The translations under genes were made by a program, and so were the position numbers. A stretch of DNA of 64,000 nt from Martinezella rhizogenes (GTDB lineage: Bacteria > Pseudomonadota > Alphaproteobacteria > Rhizobiales > Rhizobiaceae), in assembly GCF_000799715.1 (NCBI RefSeq), contig NZ_JUHG01000014.1:186001-250000 (forward strand), written 5' to 3'. The notes below the pieces were generated by a model. The model saw nothing but the letters and a program-made list of their open reading frames with translations, did not search any database and was not told the DNA's origin. The stretch's first letter is position 1. The number at the start of each line of letters is the position of its first letter. Positions 8,508 to 17,467 of this stretch are shown one piece after another.

Positions 8508-9494
8508 ATGTTGCGTTTCGGAATCTTGTCGACCGCGAAGATCGGCCGCGATCTGGTCGTGCCCGCCATTCAGGATGCGGAGAATTGCGTGGTGACGGCA
8601 GTTGCCAGCCGCGATCTCGACCGCGCCCGGCAGATGGCGGATCGCTTCTCCGTGCCACATGCCTTCGGCTCCTACGAAGAGATGCTGGCCTCCGATAAGA
8701 TCGATGCCGTCTATATTCCGCTGCCGACGTCGCAGCATGTCGAGTGGACGATCAAGGCGGCGGACGCCGGCAAGCATGTGCTCTGCGAAAAGCCGATCGC
8801 GTTGAAGGCAGACGAGATCGACAGCCTAATCGCCGCCCGCGACCGCAACAAGGTGGTCATCACTGAAGCCTACATGGTCACCTATGCGCCGGTCTGGCGC
8901 AAGGTGCGCTCGCTTCTGGCCGACGGCGCCGTCGGCCGTCTGCGCCATATCCAGGGCGCCTTCACCTATTTCAACCGCGATGCCGGCAATATGCGCAACA
9001 TCCCGGCGCTCGGCGGCGGCGGCCTGCCCGATATCGGCGTCTATCCGACGATATCAGCCCGTTTCGTTACCGGCCGCGAACCGCTGCGCATCCAGGCGGT
9101 CACCGAGCGCGACCCGGAATTCGGCACGGACATCTATTCCAGCGTCAAGGCCGATTTCGGCGACTTCGACATGAGCTTCTATATCTCGACGCAGATGGCC
9201 AACCGCCAGATCATGGTCTTCCATGGCACGGAAGGTTTCATCGAGGTGAAGTCGCCCTTCAACGCCGATCGCTACGGCGCCGAAGAGCTGGAACTGACCA
9301 ATCGCAGCCACACGGAATCGCAGATCTTCCGCTTCCCCGACAGCCGCCAGTACAGGCGCGAGGCGGAAGCCTTCGCCTCGGCCGCGCTCGGCAAGGAGGC
9401 CGAAGTCGTGTCGCTCGAAAGCTCCAAGCTCAACCAGAAGGTCATCGACGCCATCTATCGCGCCAGCGAAAAGGATGGCTGGGAACCGGTCTGA
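8508..9494 (+). CDS. Gfo/Idh/MocA family NAD(P)-dependent oxidoreductase
   Basis: 328 residues from the ATG at 8508, with a strong CCAGGAGG site 6 bases upstream. The N-terminal Rossmann domain starts FGILSTAKIGRDLVVPAI. The family's EKPIA motif (here 'HVLCEKPIALKADE', about residues 93-106) supplies the conserved Lys, and 'GGGGLPDIGVYP' is the C-terminal substrate-domain signature. These enzymes oxidise or reduce sugars or related polyols. No carbohydrate transport genes adjoin it, so the substrate is open. Confidence 0.93.
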   Translation: MLRFGILSTAKIGRDLVVPAIQDAENCVVTAVASRDLDRARQMADRFSVPHAFGSYEEMLASDKIDAVYIPLPTSQHVEWTIKAADAGKHVLCEKPIALKADEIDSLIAARDRNKVVITEAYMVTYAPVWRKVRSLLADGAVGRLRHIQGAFTYFNRDAGNMRNIPALGGGGLPDIGVYPTISARFVTGREPLRIQAVTERDPEFGTDIYSSVKADFGDFDMSFYISTQMANRQIMVFHGTEGFIEVKSPFNADRYGAEELELTNRSHTESQIFRFPDSRQYRREAEAFASAALGKEAEVVSLESSKLNQKVIDAIYRASEKDGWEPV

Positions 9495-9503
9495 GCAGCT
9501 TTC

Positions 9504-9890
9504 CTAGGGATTTTGGCGGTGGCGGAAGACGAAGCGCGAATAGCCGAAGAAGCTGAAAGCCGTCGCCGCCGCTGATGCCAGGATCAATGCGATGATCGGC
9601 CGAAGCGTCGGCGCGGACATGAGCAAGGCGCTATAAAGCGCATAGTTCAGCAGCGCCGAGGTCAGGCCGACCGATCCGTAACGAAAGCCCTCGGCGGCCA
9701 GTGACCGGTTCGAATGTCCGAAGGTGAAGTTGCGATTGAGCACCCAGGTGGCAAGAAGCGCGCTCGGGATGGAGATCGCGCGTCCGCCGAACGGGCCGAT
9801 CGCAGTGAAGCGCAGCAGCAAGAGCAGCACGCCGGCGTCGACGACAAAGCCGACGCTGCCGGCGATCAGGAAGCGAAACAGCTTCTTCAT
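9504..9890 (-). CDS. gtrA: GtrA family membrane protein (putative lipid-linked sugar flippase)
   Basis: 128 residues with four predicted membrane helices and the GtrA hallmarks 'FLIAGSVGFVVDAGVLLLL' near the N-terminus and 'NRNFTFGHS' after helix 2. GtrA proteins are thought to flip undecaprenyl-phosphate-linked sugars to the periplasm. The start overlaps the upstream glycosyltransferase gene by 4 bp (ATGA), which supports a joint function. Confidence 0.9.
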   Translation of the reverse strand: MKKLFRFLIAGSVGFVVDAGVLLLLLRFTAIGPFGGRAISIPSALLATWVLNRNFTFGHSNRSLAAEGFRYGSVGLTSALLNYALYSALLMSAPTLRPIIALILASAAATAFSFFGYSRFVFRHRQNP

Positions 9891-10900
9891 GCGGCCTTGG
9901 CCCTCTTCCTGCGACTGACCGGCTTTTCAAGGTCTTCCATGGAAACTGTCCCTTCGGCGCGTTTCTTGCGGGCTGCCGGCTTGGTCAGGCTCATATAGTG
10001 GATGCGAAGCTGCTCGGCTCGGGCGCGGGCGACGGAATCGAGGATCAGCCCGGCCGTAAACAGCATGAAGGAAATCATCATCAGCGCCATGGAGAGCACC
10101 CAGGTCGGCATGCGCAAGACCAGGCCAGTCTCGAAATATTCGACGAAGACCGGGATCATGAAGCCGATGCTCATTTCCATGGAGATAGCGCCCAGAATGC
10201 CGAAGAAGACGAACGGCCGCGTTTCCTTCATCAGCATCGCGAACATCCAGAGGATCTTGCCACCGTCGCGGAAGGTCGAAAGTTTGGAATGCGAGCCCTC
10301 CGGCCGGCGGCCGTAATCGAGTTCCAGCTCGCTGACCGGCAGCTTCAGCCGCGAGGCATGCACCGACATTTCCGTCTCGATCTCGAAGCCGCCCGATACG
10401 GCCGGGAAGCTCTTGACGAAGCGGCGGGAGAAGGCGCGGTAGCCGGAGAAGATGTCGGTGAAATCCGGACCGAAGATCGTGCGGTAAAGCCAGTTGAAGA
10501 TGCGGTTGCCGAAAGCATGGCCCTGGCGGCCCGCGTCGTCATGGACGCCACGGCGTGTGCCGACGACCATGTCGGAGCCTTCGGTCAGAAGCGTGCGGAT
10601 CAGCTCTTCCGCATCGTCAGGCGCATAGGTGCCGTCGCCATCGGCCATGAGATAGATGTCGGCGTCGATATCGGCGAACATGCGGCGCACCACATGCCCC
10701 TTGCCCTGCCGGCGCTCGCGCACCACGGTTGCTCCCGCGAGCATGGCGTGTAGCGCCGTGGTGTCGGTGGAATTGTTGTCGTAGACATAAATGTCGGCCT
10801 GCGGCAGCGCCTTGCGAAAGCCGCGAACGACGTCGCCGATCGTGGCGGCTTCATTGTAGCAGGGCAGAAGGACGGCGATATTCAGCTTCTCGTTCCACAT
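9887..10900 (-). CDS. GT2 family polyprenyl-phosphate glycosyltransferase (DPM1/GtrB-like)
   Basis: 337 residues from the ATG at 10900; the frame extends upstream to 11113, but that part runs through an intergenic repeat and is not credible. The GT-A domain begins IAVLLPCYNEA and has a YDNNSTDTT motif and the metal-binding D87-G-D89 (LMADGDGTY). Two membrane helices follow at about 235-310, then a very basic tail rich in Arg/Lys. It is predicted to transfer a sugar from a nucleotide donor to undecaprenyl phosphate at the cytoplasmic face. It is coupled to gtrA and divergent from the GT-C gene at 11193. Confidence 0.9.
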   Translation of the reverse strand: MWNEKLNIAVLLPCYNEAATIGDVVRGFRKALPQADIYVYDNNSTDTTALHAMLAGATVVRERRQGKGHVVRRMFADIDADIYLMADGDGTYAPDDAEELIRTLLTEGSDMVVGTRRGVHDDAGRQGHAFGNRIFNWLYRTIFGPDFTDIFSGYRAFSRRFVKSFPAVSGGFEIETEMSVHASRLKLPVSELELDYGRRPEGSHSKLSTFRDGGKILWMFAMLMKETRPFVFFGILGAISMEMSIGFMIPVFVEYFETGLVLRMPTWVLSMALMMISFMLFTAGLILDSVARARAEQLRIHYMSLTKPAARKKRAEGTVSMEDLEKPVSRRKRAKAA

Positions 10901-10941
10901 GGTCTCTGGCCAGTTCCTACGCGTGACTTTCACTTGGGGCC

Positions 10942-11010
10942 TAGAGCAATTCCAGGAAAAGTGTGCAGCGGTTTTCCGTCCGGAATTGCGTAAAAGCAAA
11001 AAGATAGAAC
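10942..11010 (+). repeat. Rhizobial palindromic intergenic repeat, copy 1
   Basis: About 69 bp built around nested inverted arms: CAATTCC ... GGAATTG outside and GGAAAA ... TTTTCC inside. A second copy in reverse orientation lies at 33424-33494 and matches over nearly its whole length. I know this word pair as a common dispersed intergenic element of rhizobial genomes. It sits in the promoter region shared by the two glycosyltransferase genes. Confidence 0.85.
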
Positions 11011-11192
11011 GAGAACCTATCCTGTTGCGCGTTAATAAGACCCTAGGGCTGTGGGCGAAAAATGGCAGGTTGCGGCTTCCGGGGGAACATTCTCGTGATA
11101 TTCGCGGCCGCATCGCCCCGCTTTACGCTTTCTTGATTGCCAGCGGTTAGCGTGGCGCCCCGGATGTCCTTCGAATACAGGGTTTTATCGAG

Positions 11193-13019
11193 ATGGCGCA
11201 GACGCTGACAGTAACGCGCGGAGCGGCCGTTACGGCGCAAATGGAAGTATCGTCGCTCTGGTCACGGCCGAAGCTCGTCGCGCTGATCTACACTCTCTTT
11301 ACCGTCATCGTGCTGCTGATCTTCAATCGCCACGCGATCGACTATGTCGGTCCCGACAATGACGACGCCATGCGCCTTGTCGAAGTGCGCGATTTCCTCG
11401 GCGGCCAGGGCTGGTTTGACATGATGCAGTACCGCCTCGGCCTTGCTGGCGGCACACTGATGCACTGGTCGCGCTTCATCGACCTGCCGATCGCCAGTCT
11501 GATTGCCTTTTTCCGGCTGTTTCTCGCGCCGGAAAGCGCCGAGGCGGCGGCGCTCACCGTCTGGCCGCTGATGCTGGTGCTGCCGTTGATGGCCTTCATG
11601 GGTCTTGCCGGTCGCCAGATCGCCGGCATCGAGGGCATGCATTTTTCGCTGATCCTGACGACGCTCTTCGTGCTGACGTCGCGCCGCTTCCTGCCCGGCT
11701 CGATCGATCATGACAATGTGCAACTCGGCCTCGTCGCGCTCTCCGTCGCCATGCTGGCCGACGAGAGCTACCGTCCGCGCAATTTCGCCATTGCCGCCAT
11801 TGCCCTTGCCGTCGCGCTCGGCATCGGCGCGGAGACGACGCCCTTCGTCGCCGTCGCCTGCATGGCGGTCGCGGGTCTATGGGCCTGGGATGGCGAGCTT
11901 TTCGCGCCTGCCGCCCGTGCCTTCGCCCTGACGCTGACGATCGCCGTCAGCGCCGCATTCTTCGCGCTGGTGCCGCCGCATCTCTATTCCACGGTGACCT
12001 GCGACAACCTCTCTCTCGGCTTCTACAGCATCATCGCTGTCGGTGGTGCTAGCCTGCTGCTGTCGGCGCTGTTTGCCAGCCGCCTGTCGCGGCCGTGGCG
12101 CCTGGCGGTGCTGGCGGCCAATGGGGCTGCCGTCTTCGCAACGACCCTGGTGATCGCGCCGGAATGCCTGCGCAATCCGCTCGCCGATCTCGACCCGATG
12201 CTGGTGCAGCTCTGGTTGAGCAAGGTGAGCGAGGCACAGTCGATCTTCTCGCTGGCGCAACACCAGCCGGAAACGCTCGGCGCCTTCTACGTTACCGCCT
12301 TGCTGGCGATCCTGCTTTGTGTTTTCCGCATGTTGCGCGGCGAGCATGCCCGGCTGCACGCGGTTCTTTTGGCCCTGGTCGCCGTCAACTGGATCATCGC
12401 GCTGGTGCAGGTGCGTGGGGCGGAGTTTTCCAATCTGCTCGCCATTCCGCCGCTTGCAATCCTGCTGGCTGAGCTTCGCCGCATCTCCGCCGCCAACACC
12501 AGGAATGTCCGCGCGGCCTTGCTCTATATTGTCGCCACGCTGCTCGCCGTACCGGCCGTCTGGGCCGTTGGCGGTGAACTGGTCAAAAATGGGATCACGA
12601 AAAGCTTTGCCGCCGTTCCGGACGAAGCGAAAGACTGCTATTCGAAACAGGCATTCGCGCCGATCGCTGGTCTCGCCCCCGGTGTCATCGCCGCGCCGTC
12701 GAACATGGGCTCACCGCTCCTGCGCTTCACGCAGCACCGCACGCTTTCCGGTCCCTATCACCGCGATCCGGATGGTATGTTGACCGAGCTGCATATCGGC
12801 CTTGCTGAGCCGAAGGAAGCGGAAGCCTTCCTGCGCGGCGCGCATGTGACGCTGCTTGCCTTCTGTCCTGGGGATCCGCAGACAGAGGAGGTTTCGGAAT
12901 TGAAGCCGGAGGGGCTCTACGCCCAGCTCGGTAAGGGCCAGGTGCCCGCCTATCTGGAAGCGTTCCCAACGGCGGTGAAGTCGGACGTGCGGTTCTTCCG
13001 GTTCAAGCCGCTGGATTGA
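11193..13019 (+). CDS. STT3-like GT-C membrane glycosyltransferase
   Basis: 608 residues with about a dozen hydrophobic helices and a soluble C-terminal segment (about 475-608). The first periplasmic loop carries an acidic DXD-type motif, D55-N-D-D58, followed by a long conserved-looking stretch with WFD and H91-W92. A second site, I171-D-H-D-N175, resembles the DHH-type motif of oligosaccharyl transferases. Such proteins use polyprenyl-linked sugars as donors in the periplasm. The gene is divergent from the GtrA/GT2 pair, which suggests one lipid-linked glycosylation pathway. The acceptor (protein, polysaccharide or lipid) is unknown. Confidence 0.75.
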   Translation: MAQTLTVTRGAAVTAQMEVSSLWSRPKLVALIYTLFTVIVLLIFNRHAIDYVGPDNDDAMRLVEVRDFLGGQGWFDMMQYRLGLAGGTLMHWSRFIDLPIASLIAFFRLFLAPESAEAAALTVWPLMLVLPLMAFMGLAGRQIAGIEGMHFSLILTTLFVLTSRRFLPGSIDHDNVQLGLVALSVAMLADESYRPRNFAIAAIALAVALGIGAETTPFVAVACMAVAGLWAWDGELFAPAARAFALTLTIAVSAAFFALVPPHLYSTVTCDNLSLGFYSIIAVGGASLLLSALFASRLSRPWRLAVLAANGAAVFATTLVIAPECLRNPLADLDPMLVQLWLSKVSEAQSIFSLAQHQPETLGAFYVTALLAILLCVFRMLRGEHARLHAVLLALVAVNWIIALVQVRGAEFSNLLAIPPLAILLAELRRISAANTRNVRAALLYIVATLLAVPAVWAVGGELVKNGITKSFAAVPDEAKDCYSKQAFAPIAGLAPGVIAAPSNMGSPLLRFTQHRTLSGPYHRDPDGMLTELHIGLAEPKEAEAFLRGAHVTLLAFCPGDPQTEEVSELKPEGLYAQLGKGQVPAYLEAFPTAVKSDVRFFRFKPLD

Positions 13020-13028
13020 AGGGGCCGC

Positions 13029-13259
13029 TCAGGCCCGGCGGCGATACTCCAGCACGTCGAGCGTGATGAGATAGCCGACAAAGCCGAGATTGTAGCCGCC
13101 AAGCGCGATGAACAATGTCGTCAGCGGCGGCGGAACCATCGAGATGGCGACGGCTGCCATGAAGGCGACGCTCACCAGGGCCGCGCCCAGGATCGAGACG
13201 ATCGCCGAGCGCTGCAGGCCGGCGGCAATTCCAATGATCGTGGCGGTTACGAATATCAT
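13029..13259 (-). CDS. Small inner-membrane protein
   Basis: 76 residues with two to three hydrophobic segments covering most of its length and a basic C-terminal end (LEYRRRA). A strong GAGGAGG ribosome site precedes the ATG at 13259, which is the main evidence that this short frame is real. I recognise no family. It is convergent with the GT-C gene, ending 9 bp from it. Confidence 0.65.
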   Translation of the reverse strand: MIFVTATIIGIAAGLQRSAIVSILGAALVSVAFMAAVAISMVPPPLTTLFIALGGYNLGFVGYLITLDVLEYRRRA

Positions 13260-13446
13260 CGCTCCACCTCCTCTTTACCAAGAACCAGTTTGCACAGAAT
13301 TGCACGGGGATGGCTAAGAAAGGCTTTGTGGACAGGGTTAACGTTTGATGAAGCTCTATGGATCCCTACGTCTTGCCGGATATCCCAAGGGACGCTGTAG
13401 AACTTTCGATCTCCGCATTTCCGGAAACTTCGGATAAAAGGACCGC

Positions 13447-15063
13447 ATGAGCAGCTTCTTTGAGAATGATTCGCCGTCGAATCTCGCGGAATATTCCGTC
13501 TCGGAATTGTCCGGATCGATCAAGCGCACCGTCGAGAGCGCTTTCGATCAGGTGCGTCTGCGCGGGGAAATCTCCGGCTATCGCGGGCCGCATTCCTCTG
13601 GCCATGCCTATTTTTCGCTGAAGGATGACCGCGCCCGCATTGATGCAGTGATCTGGAAAGGCAGTTTTTCCAAGCTGAAATTCCGCCCCGAGGAAGGAAT
13701 GGAAGTCATCGCCACCGGCAAGGTGACGACTTTCCCCGGCTCCTCGAAATACCAGATCGTCATCGAAACGCTGGAACCCGCCGGTGCCGGCGCGCTGATG
13801 GCGCTGCTCGAAGAGCGCAAGCGCAAGCTTGGCGCCGCAGGCCTGTTCGATGCCGAGCGCAAGCGCCGGCTTCCGTTCATGCCCAAGGTGATCGGTGTCG
13901 TCACCTCGCCAACCGGCGCGGTCATCCGCGATATCCTGCACCGCATCTCCGATCGTTTCCCCGTGCATGTGCTGGTCTGGCCGGTAAAGGTGCAAGGGGA
14001 GGGGTCTGGCGACGAGGTAGCGAACGCCATCCGTGGTTTCAACGAATTTGCGCCCGGCGGCCCGCTGCCACGTCCGGATGTGTTGATCGTCGCCCGTGGC
14101 GGCGGCAGCCTGGAGGATCTCTGGAGCTTCAACGACGAAGCGGTGGTGCGCGCCGCAGCTGCAAGTGAAATCCCGCTGATCTCCGCCGTCGGCCACGAGA
14201 CCGACTGGACGCTGATCGACTATGCCGCCGATGTCCGCGCGCCGACACCGACCGGGGCTGCTGAAATGGCCGTGCCGGTCAGGGCCGATCTGGAAGCGCA
14301 GCTCGCAAGCTTTGCCGCCCGCCTGCAGGGAGGCGTGAGCAGGCAGATGGATCAGCGCCGGCAGACGGTGCGCGCGCTGCTGCGCGCTCTTCCCTCGCTC
14401 GACCAGCTTCTGGCCCTGCCGCGCCGCCGCTTCGATGAGGCAGCTTCCGGCCTGGGTCGCGGGCTCGAGCTGAATACGCTCAACAAACGCCGCACCTTTG
14501 AACGCGCCGCCTCGCATCTGCGACCCGATGTCCTGTCGAGCCGCATCGTCGAGCGGCGGCAGATGTTGAGCGAGCGGATGACCCGCGCCGAACGCACCAT
14601 CGAGCGGATGATCGACCGCGCCCGCGCCCGCATTGGTCGCGCCGACGCCGTCTTCGCGACGCTCCCCTCGCGGCTGGAGACACAGACCGGCCGCGCCCGC
14701 GACCTGCTCGGCAATCTCTCCCGTCGCACCGATACGGCGATCCGCCATCAGCTCGTGCGGGCGCGTGGAGAATTGGCGGCGCAGGAACGGGTGCTGCAAT
14801 CGCTGTCTTACAAGAACGTGCTGAAGCGTGGCTACGCCGTCGTGCGTGACGATGCCGACCGGCCGGTTTCGCTGGCCGCGGCGCTTGCCACCGGCGTGGC
14901 AATCTCGATCGAGTTTGCCGACGGCCGGGTGGGCGCGGTCACCGGAGACGGTCCAGCCACTCCATCGTCCACAACACCCCCGGCAGGTGCGCTGCCGCAA
15001 AAGAAGCGAACCGCGAAACCGGCTGATCCCACGGATCCGGCCAAGCAGGGCAGTCTGTTCTGA
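13447..15063 (+). CDS. xseA: Exodeoxyribonuclease VII large subunit
   Basis: 538 residues. XseA with several XseB subunits degrades single-stranded DNA in both directions to oligonucleotides. The N-terminal OB fold (about 15-110) contains VRLRGEISGYRGPHSSGHAYFSL-type residues. The catalytic core follows with GVVTSPTGAVIRDI and, near 255-285, GHETDWTLIDYAADVRAPTPT. A long coiled-coil region (about 290-440) and a C-terminal 'LKRGYAVVRD' segment complete the family pattern. The small subunit gene is not in this window. Confidence 0.97.
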   Translation: MSSFFENDSPSNLAEYSVSELSGSIKRTVESAFDQVRLRGEISGYRGPHSSGHAYFSLKDDRARIDAVIWKGSFSKLKFRPEEGMEVIATGKVTTFPGSSKYQIVIETLEPAGAGALMALLEERKRKLGAAGLFDAERKRRLPFMPKVIGVVTSPTGAVIRDILHRISDRFPVHVLVWPVKVQGEGSGDEVANAIRGFNEFAPGGPLPRPDVLIVARGGGSLEDLWSFNDEAVVRAAAASEIPLISAVGHETDWTLIDYAADVRAPTPTGAAEMAVPVRADLEAQLASFAARLQGGVSRQMDQRRQTVRALLRALPSLDQLLALPRRRFDEAASGLGRGLELNTLNKRRTFERAASHLRPDVLSSRIVERRQMLSERMTRAERTIERMIDRARARIGRADAVFATLPSRLETQTGRARDLLGNLSRRTDTAIRHQLVRARGELAAQERVLQSLSYKNVLKRGYAVVRDDADRPVSLAAALATGVAISIEFADGRVGAVTGDGPATPSSTTPPAGALPQKKRTAKPADPTDPAKQGSLF

Positions 15064-15090
15064 AGCATATCCTGCTCGTCCGCGTGCGTC

Positions 15091-15110
15091 AGGGCGGCTC
15101 TTGCCGCCCT
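15091..15110. terminator. Hairpin between convergent xseA and aminopeptidase genes
   Basis: A perfect 8-bp stem, AGGGCGGC-TCTT-GCCGCCCT, lies in the 63-bp gap between the two converging genes. The T tracts are poor, so it is at best a weak bidirectional terminator. Confidence 0.5.
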
Positions 15111-15126
15111 CTAGCTCCGTCCTTGC

Positions 15127-16377
15127 TTACGCCCACTCGCCCTTGCGCATGACCGGCACGATGGAGCCGTCCGGCTTGATGCCGTCGATGTCGACCTTGT
15201 TCGAGCCGATCATCCAGTCGATGTGGATCAGGCTGGAATTGCCGCCCTGGGCGGTGATCTGTTCCTGGCTGAGCGTCGCGCCATCAACGAAACATTTCGA
15301 ATAGCACTGGCCGAGCGCGATGTGGCAGGAGGCGTTTTCGTCGAACAGCGTGTTGTAGAACAGGATGCCGCTGGCCGAGATCGGCGAGGAGTGCGGCACC
15401 AGCGCCACTTCGCCGAGCCGGCGTGCGCCTTCGTCGGTGTCGAGCACCTTGTTCAGCACTTCCTCGCCGCGCGTCGCCTTGGCCTCGACAATGCGGCCGC
15501 CTTCGAAGCGAACCTGGATATTATCGATCAGCGTGCCCTGATGCGATAGCGGCTTGGTCGAGGAGACATGGCCTTCGACGCGCAGCGCATGCGGCGTCGT
15601 GAAGACCTCTTCCGTCGGGATGTTCGGATTGCAGGTGATACCGTTCTTGGCGGTTGAAGCGCCGCCATGCCACTCATGGCCATCGGCAAGGCCGACCTTC
15701 AGGTCGGTACCCGGCCCCTGGAAATGCAGCGTGGCGAAGCGCTGTCCGTTCATCCACTCCGACCGCTTGCGCAGGTTGGCATTGTGCTCGGCCCAGGCGG
15801 CGACCGGATCTTCGACATCGACGCGCGAAGCCGAGAAGATCGCCTTGGCAAGCTTGGCGACGGCAATCGCTTCCGGATCGTCCGGGAAGACCAGCTTGGC
15901 CCAGGAGGGGTTGGGGTAGGAGACGATGTTCCAGTTGATGTCGAAATTGGAGATCTTCTCCAGCGCCGGCTTATAGGCGGCCGAATTGGCGCGATTGGCG
16001 CGGGCTACCTTGGCCGGGTCCTGGCCGGAGAGCAGCATCGGATTGTCGCCGGAAATGGCGAGCCGCGCGGTATTGTTGGCGAAGGCCTTGCCCATGCCTT
16101 CATAGAGCCAGCTCGCCGCGCGATCGAAGCTCTCGTCATGGCCGTATTCGTAGCGGGCGAGCGTGGTTTCTTCGTCCGCGTAAAAGGTGGAGACGAGCCC
16201 TGCGCCGGCCTTATAGGCTTCGCGCGTGATCAGCCGCACCAGCGGCATCGCCGCGACCGGCGCGGTGATCAGCAGATCCTGGCCAGCCTGTAGCTGCAAC
16301 CCGACCTTCACGGCCACTTCGGCAAGCTTTTCCAGTTTGGCGGTATCGACGGGATGATGGTTGGAGGCTGACGTCAT
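15127..16377 (-). CDS. M29 family aminopeptidase
   Basis: 416 residues. M29 (AmpS/thermophilic aminopeptidase) enzymes remove N-terminal amino acids using two metal ions. The metal-binding C-terminal half is recognisable: EEVFTTPHALRVEG, GARRLGEVALVPHSSP, NASCHIALGQCY and IHIDWMIGS carry the conserved Glu, His and Asp ligands. Length and order match the family. It is probably cytoplasmic, as no signal peptide is present. Confidence 0.95.
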   Translation of the reverse strand: MTSASNHHPVDTAKLEKLAEVAVKVGLQLQAGQDLLITAPVAAMPLVRLITREAYKAGAGLVSTFYADEETTLARYEYGHDESFDRAASWLYEGMGKAFANNTARLAISGDNPMLLSGQDPAKVARANRANSAAYKPALEKISNFDINWNIVSYPNPSWAKLVFPDDPEAIAVAKLAKAIFSASRVDVEDPVAAWAEHNANLRKRSEWMNGQRFATLHFQGPGTDLKVGLADGHEWHGGASTAKNGITCNPNIPTEEVFTTPHALRVEGHVSSTKPLSHQGTLIDNIQVRFEGGRIVEAKATRGEEVLNKVLDTDEGARRLGEVALVPHSSPISASGILFYNTLFDENASCHIALGQCYSKCFVDGATLSQEQITAQGGNSSLIHIDWMIGSNKVDIDGIKPDGSIVPVMRKGEWA

Positions 16378-16471
16378 GGTAAAACCTGCGTGCTTGATAT
16401 CGGAAAACGGTCCTCAGACTTAGACCGGTTTGCGGCGAAAATGAAGGCGGTTTGTCTGCTGAAGCGAATGA

Positions 16472-16945
16472 TCAGGCAATCAGCGGCGCGGCATTGGCCT
16501 TCAAAACCTTGAGCGCGTCCTGTGGGGTCAGCCGCACCTGCAAGCCACGTTGGCCGCCATTGATATAGACGTAGGCTTCCGTCATCGCCTGCGCCTCGAT
16601 CGCAGTCGGCACGATCTTCTTCTGGCCGAAGGGGCTGATGCCGCCGACATGATAGCCTGTCAGCCGCTCGGCATCGGCGGGCTTCATCATGCCAGCCGAT
16701 TTTCCGCCGAAAGCGGCGGCGAGCTTCTTCATGCTGACCTCGTGATCAGAAGGCACGACCACGCAAACCGGCTTGCCATCCACCTCCGCCATCAGCGTCT
16801 TCAACACCCGATGCGGCTCCTCGCCCAAGGCTTCCGCCGCCTGCATGCCGACCCGCTCGGCATTGGGATCGTAATCATAGGCGTGAACCGTGAAGGCGAC
16901 TTTGGCCTGGGTCAGCACTTGCGTGGCGCGGGTGGTTTTGGACAT
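16472..16945 (-). CDS. ybaK: Cys-tRNA(Pro)/Cys-tRNA(Cys) deacylase, YbaK/EbsC family
   Basis: 157 residues from the ATG at 16945 (AGAGG upstream); a longer in-frame start at 16984 would overlap the upstream gene. It hydrolyses mischarged Cys-tRNA(Pro). The family core is clear: EPHRVLKTLMAEVDG, VVVPSDHEVSMKKLA with the conserved Lys, and the GYHVGGISPFGQKK loop. Upstream on the same strand, 10 bp away, is an ArsC-like gene, so the two probably form an operon. Confidence 0.93.
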   Translation of the reverse strand: MSKTTRATQVLTQAKVAFTVHAYDYDPNAERVGMQAAEALGEEPHRVLKTLMAEVDGKPVCVVVPSDHEVSMKKLAAAFGGKSAGMMKPADAERLTGYHVGGISPFGQKKIVPTAIEAQAMTEAYVYINGGQRGLQVRLTPQDALKVLKANAAPLIA

Positions 16946-16955
16946 GAGCTGGCCT

Positions 16956-17312
16956 CTAGGCAGCGGTGCCGAACGCACCCGCATAAATCTCTGGCTTAAA
17001 ACCGATCAGCAATTTTCCATCCGCTTCCAGCACCGGACGCTTGATCATCGAAGGCTGAGCCAGCATCAGGGCGACGGCCTTGTCCCTGGTGAGGTCGGCG
17101 CGGTCTGCCTCGGGCAGAGCCCTGAAAGTGGTTCCGGCGCGGTTGAGCACGATGTCCCAGCCGGCTTCCGCCGTCCAGCGTTCCAGATGGTCCCTGTCGA
17201 TGCCGACGGCTTTGTAATCATGGAAATCATAGGCGATGCCGTGGCTCTCGAGCCAGGTCCGCGCCTTCTTCATCGTGTCGCAATTCTTGATGCCGTAAAT
17301 GGTGATGGTCAT
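16956..17312 (-). CDS. ArsC/Spx-family reductase (YffB-like)
   Basis: 118 residues with a thioredoxin-like fold. The start MTITIYGIKNCDTMKKA carries the single active-site Cys of the YffB branch. 'MIKRPVLEADGKLLIGF' is the conserved C-terminal family motif with its Arg. These proteins resemble arsenate reductase but usually act on other, often unknown, glutathione-linked substrates. It lies 10 bp upstream of ybaK on the same strand. Confidence 0.92.
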   Translation of the reverse strand: MTITIYGIKNCDTMKKARTWLESHGIAYDFHDYKAVGIDRDHLERWTAEAGWDIVLNRAGTTFRALPEADRADLTRDKAVALMLAQPSMIKRPVLEADGKLLIGFKPEIYAGAFGTAA

Positions 17313-17403
17313 ATCGGTTCCGTCTCTTGCTATAGGCTATCGCTTAGCACGCGAGCGGAGGTGGACGAAAGTCCGCAGGGCGGCACAACGGCTCGCTGTC
17401 CCG

Positions 17404-17431
17404 TTGCGGTCGCTATCGAAACCCCTATAAA
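17404..17431 (+). promoter_or_regulatory. Predicted promoter of the MarR gene
   Basis: TTGCGG (17404-17409) and TATAAA (17426-17431) with a 16-bp spacer fit a housekeeping sigma-70-type promoter. The -10 element runs into the palindrome at 17429-17449, so a regulator bound there would block transcription. Confidence 0.5.
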
Positions 17432-17449
17432 TATGCATCATGCATATTT
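17429..17449. promoter_or_regulatory. MarR operator 1: perfect 21-bp palindrome
   Basis: AAATATGCAT-C-ATGCATATTT is a perfect dyad just upstream of the MarR coding sequence and overlapping the predicted -10 element. Its core, TATGCA-N3-TGCATA, recurs at the far side of the gene (18023-18047), which points to autoregulation plus control of the downstream gene. Confidence 0.8.
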
Positions 17450-17467
17450 GTGGCCCGGAACTTTGGC

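Noticed and set aside
10901..11113. N-terminal extension of the polyprenyl-phosphate glycosyltransferase
   Set aside because: The extra codons run through the palindromic intergenic repeat, and the GT2 domain begins directly after the ATG at 10900.
13366..15000. 544-codon open frame on the minus strand
   Set aside because: It lies exactly antisense to xseA, is rich in Arg/Gly/Ala/His of shadow type, and has no family resemblance.
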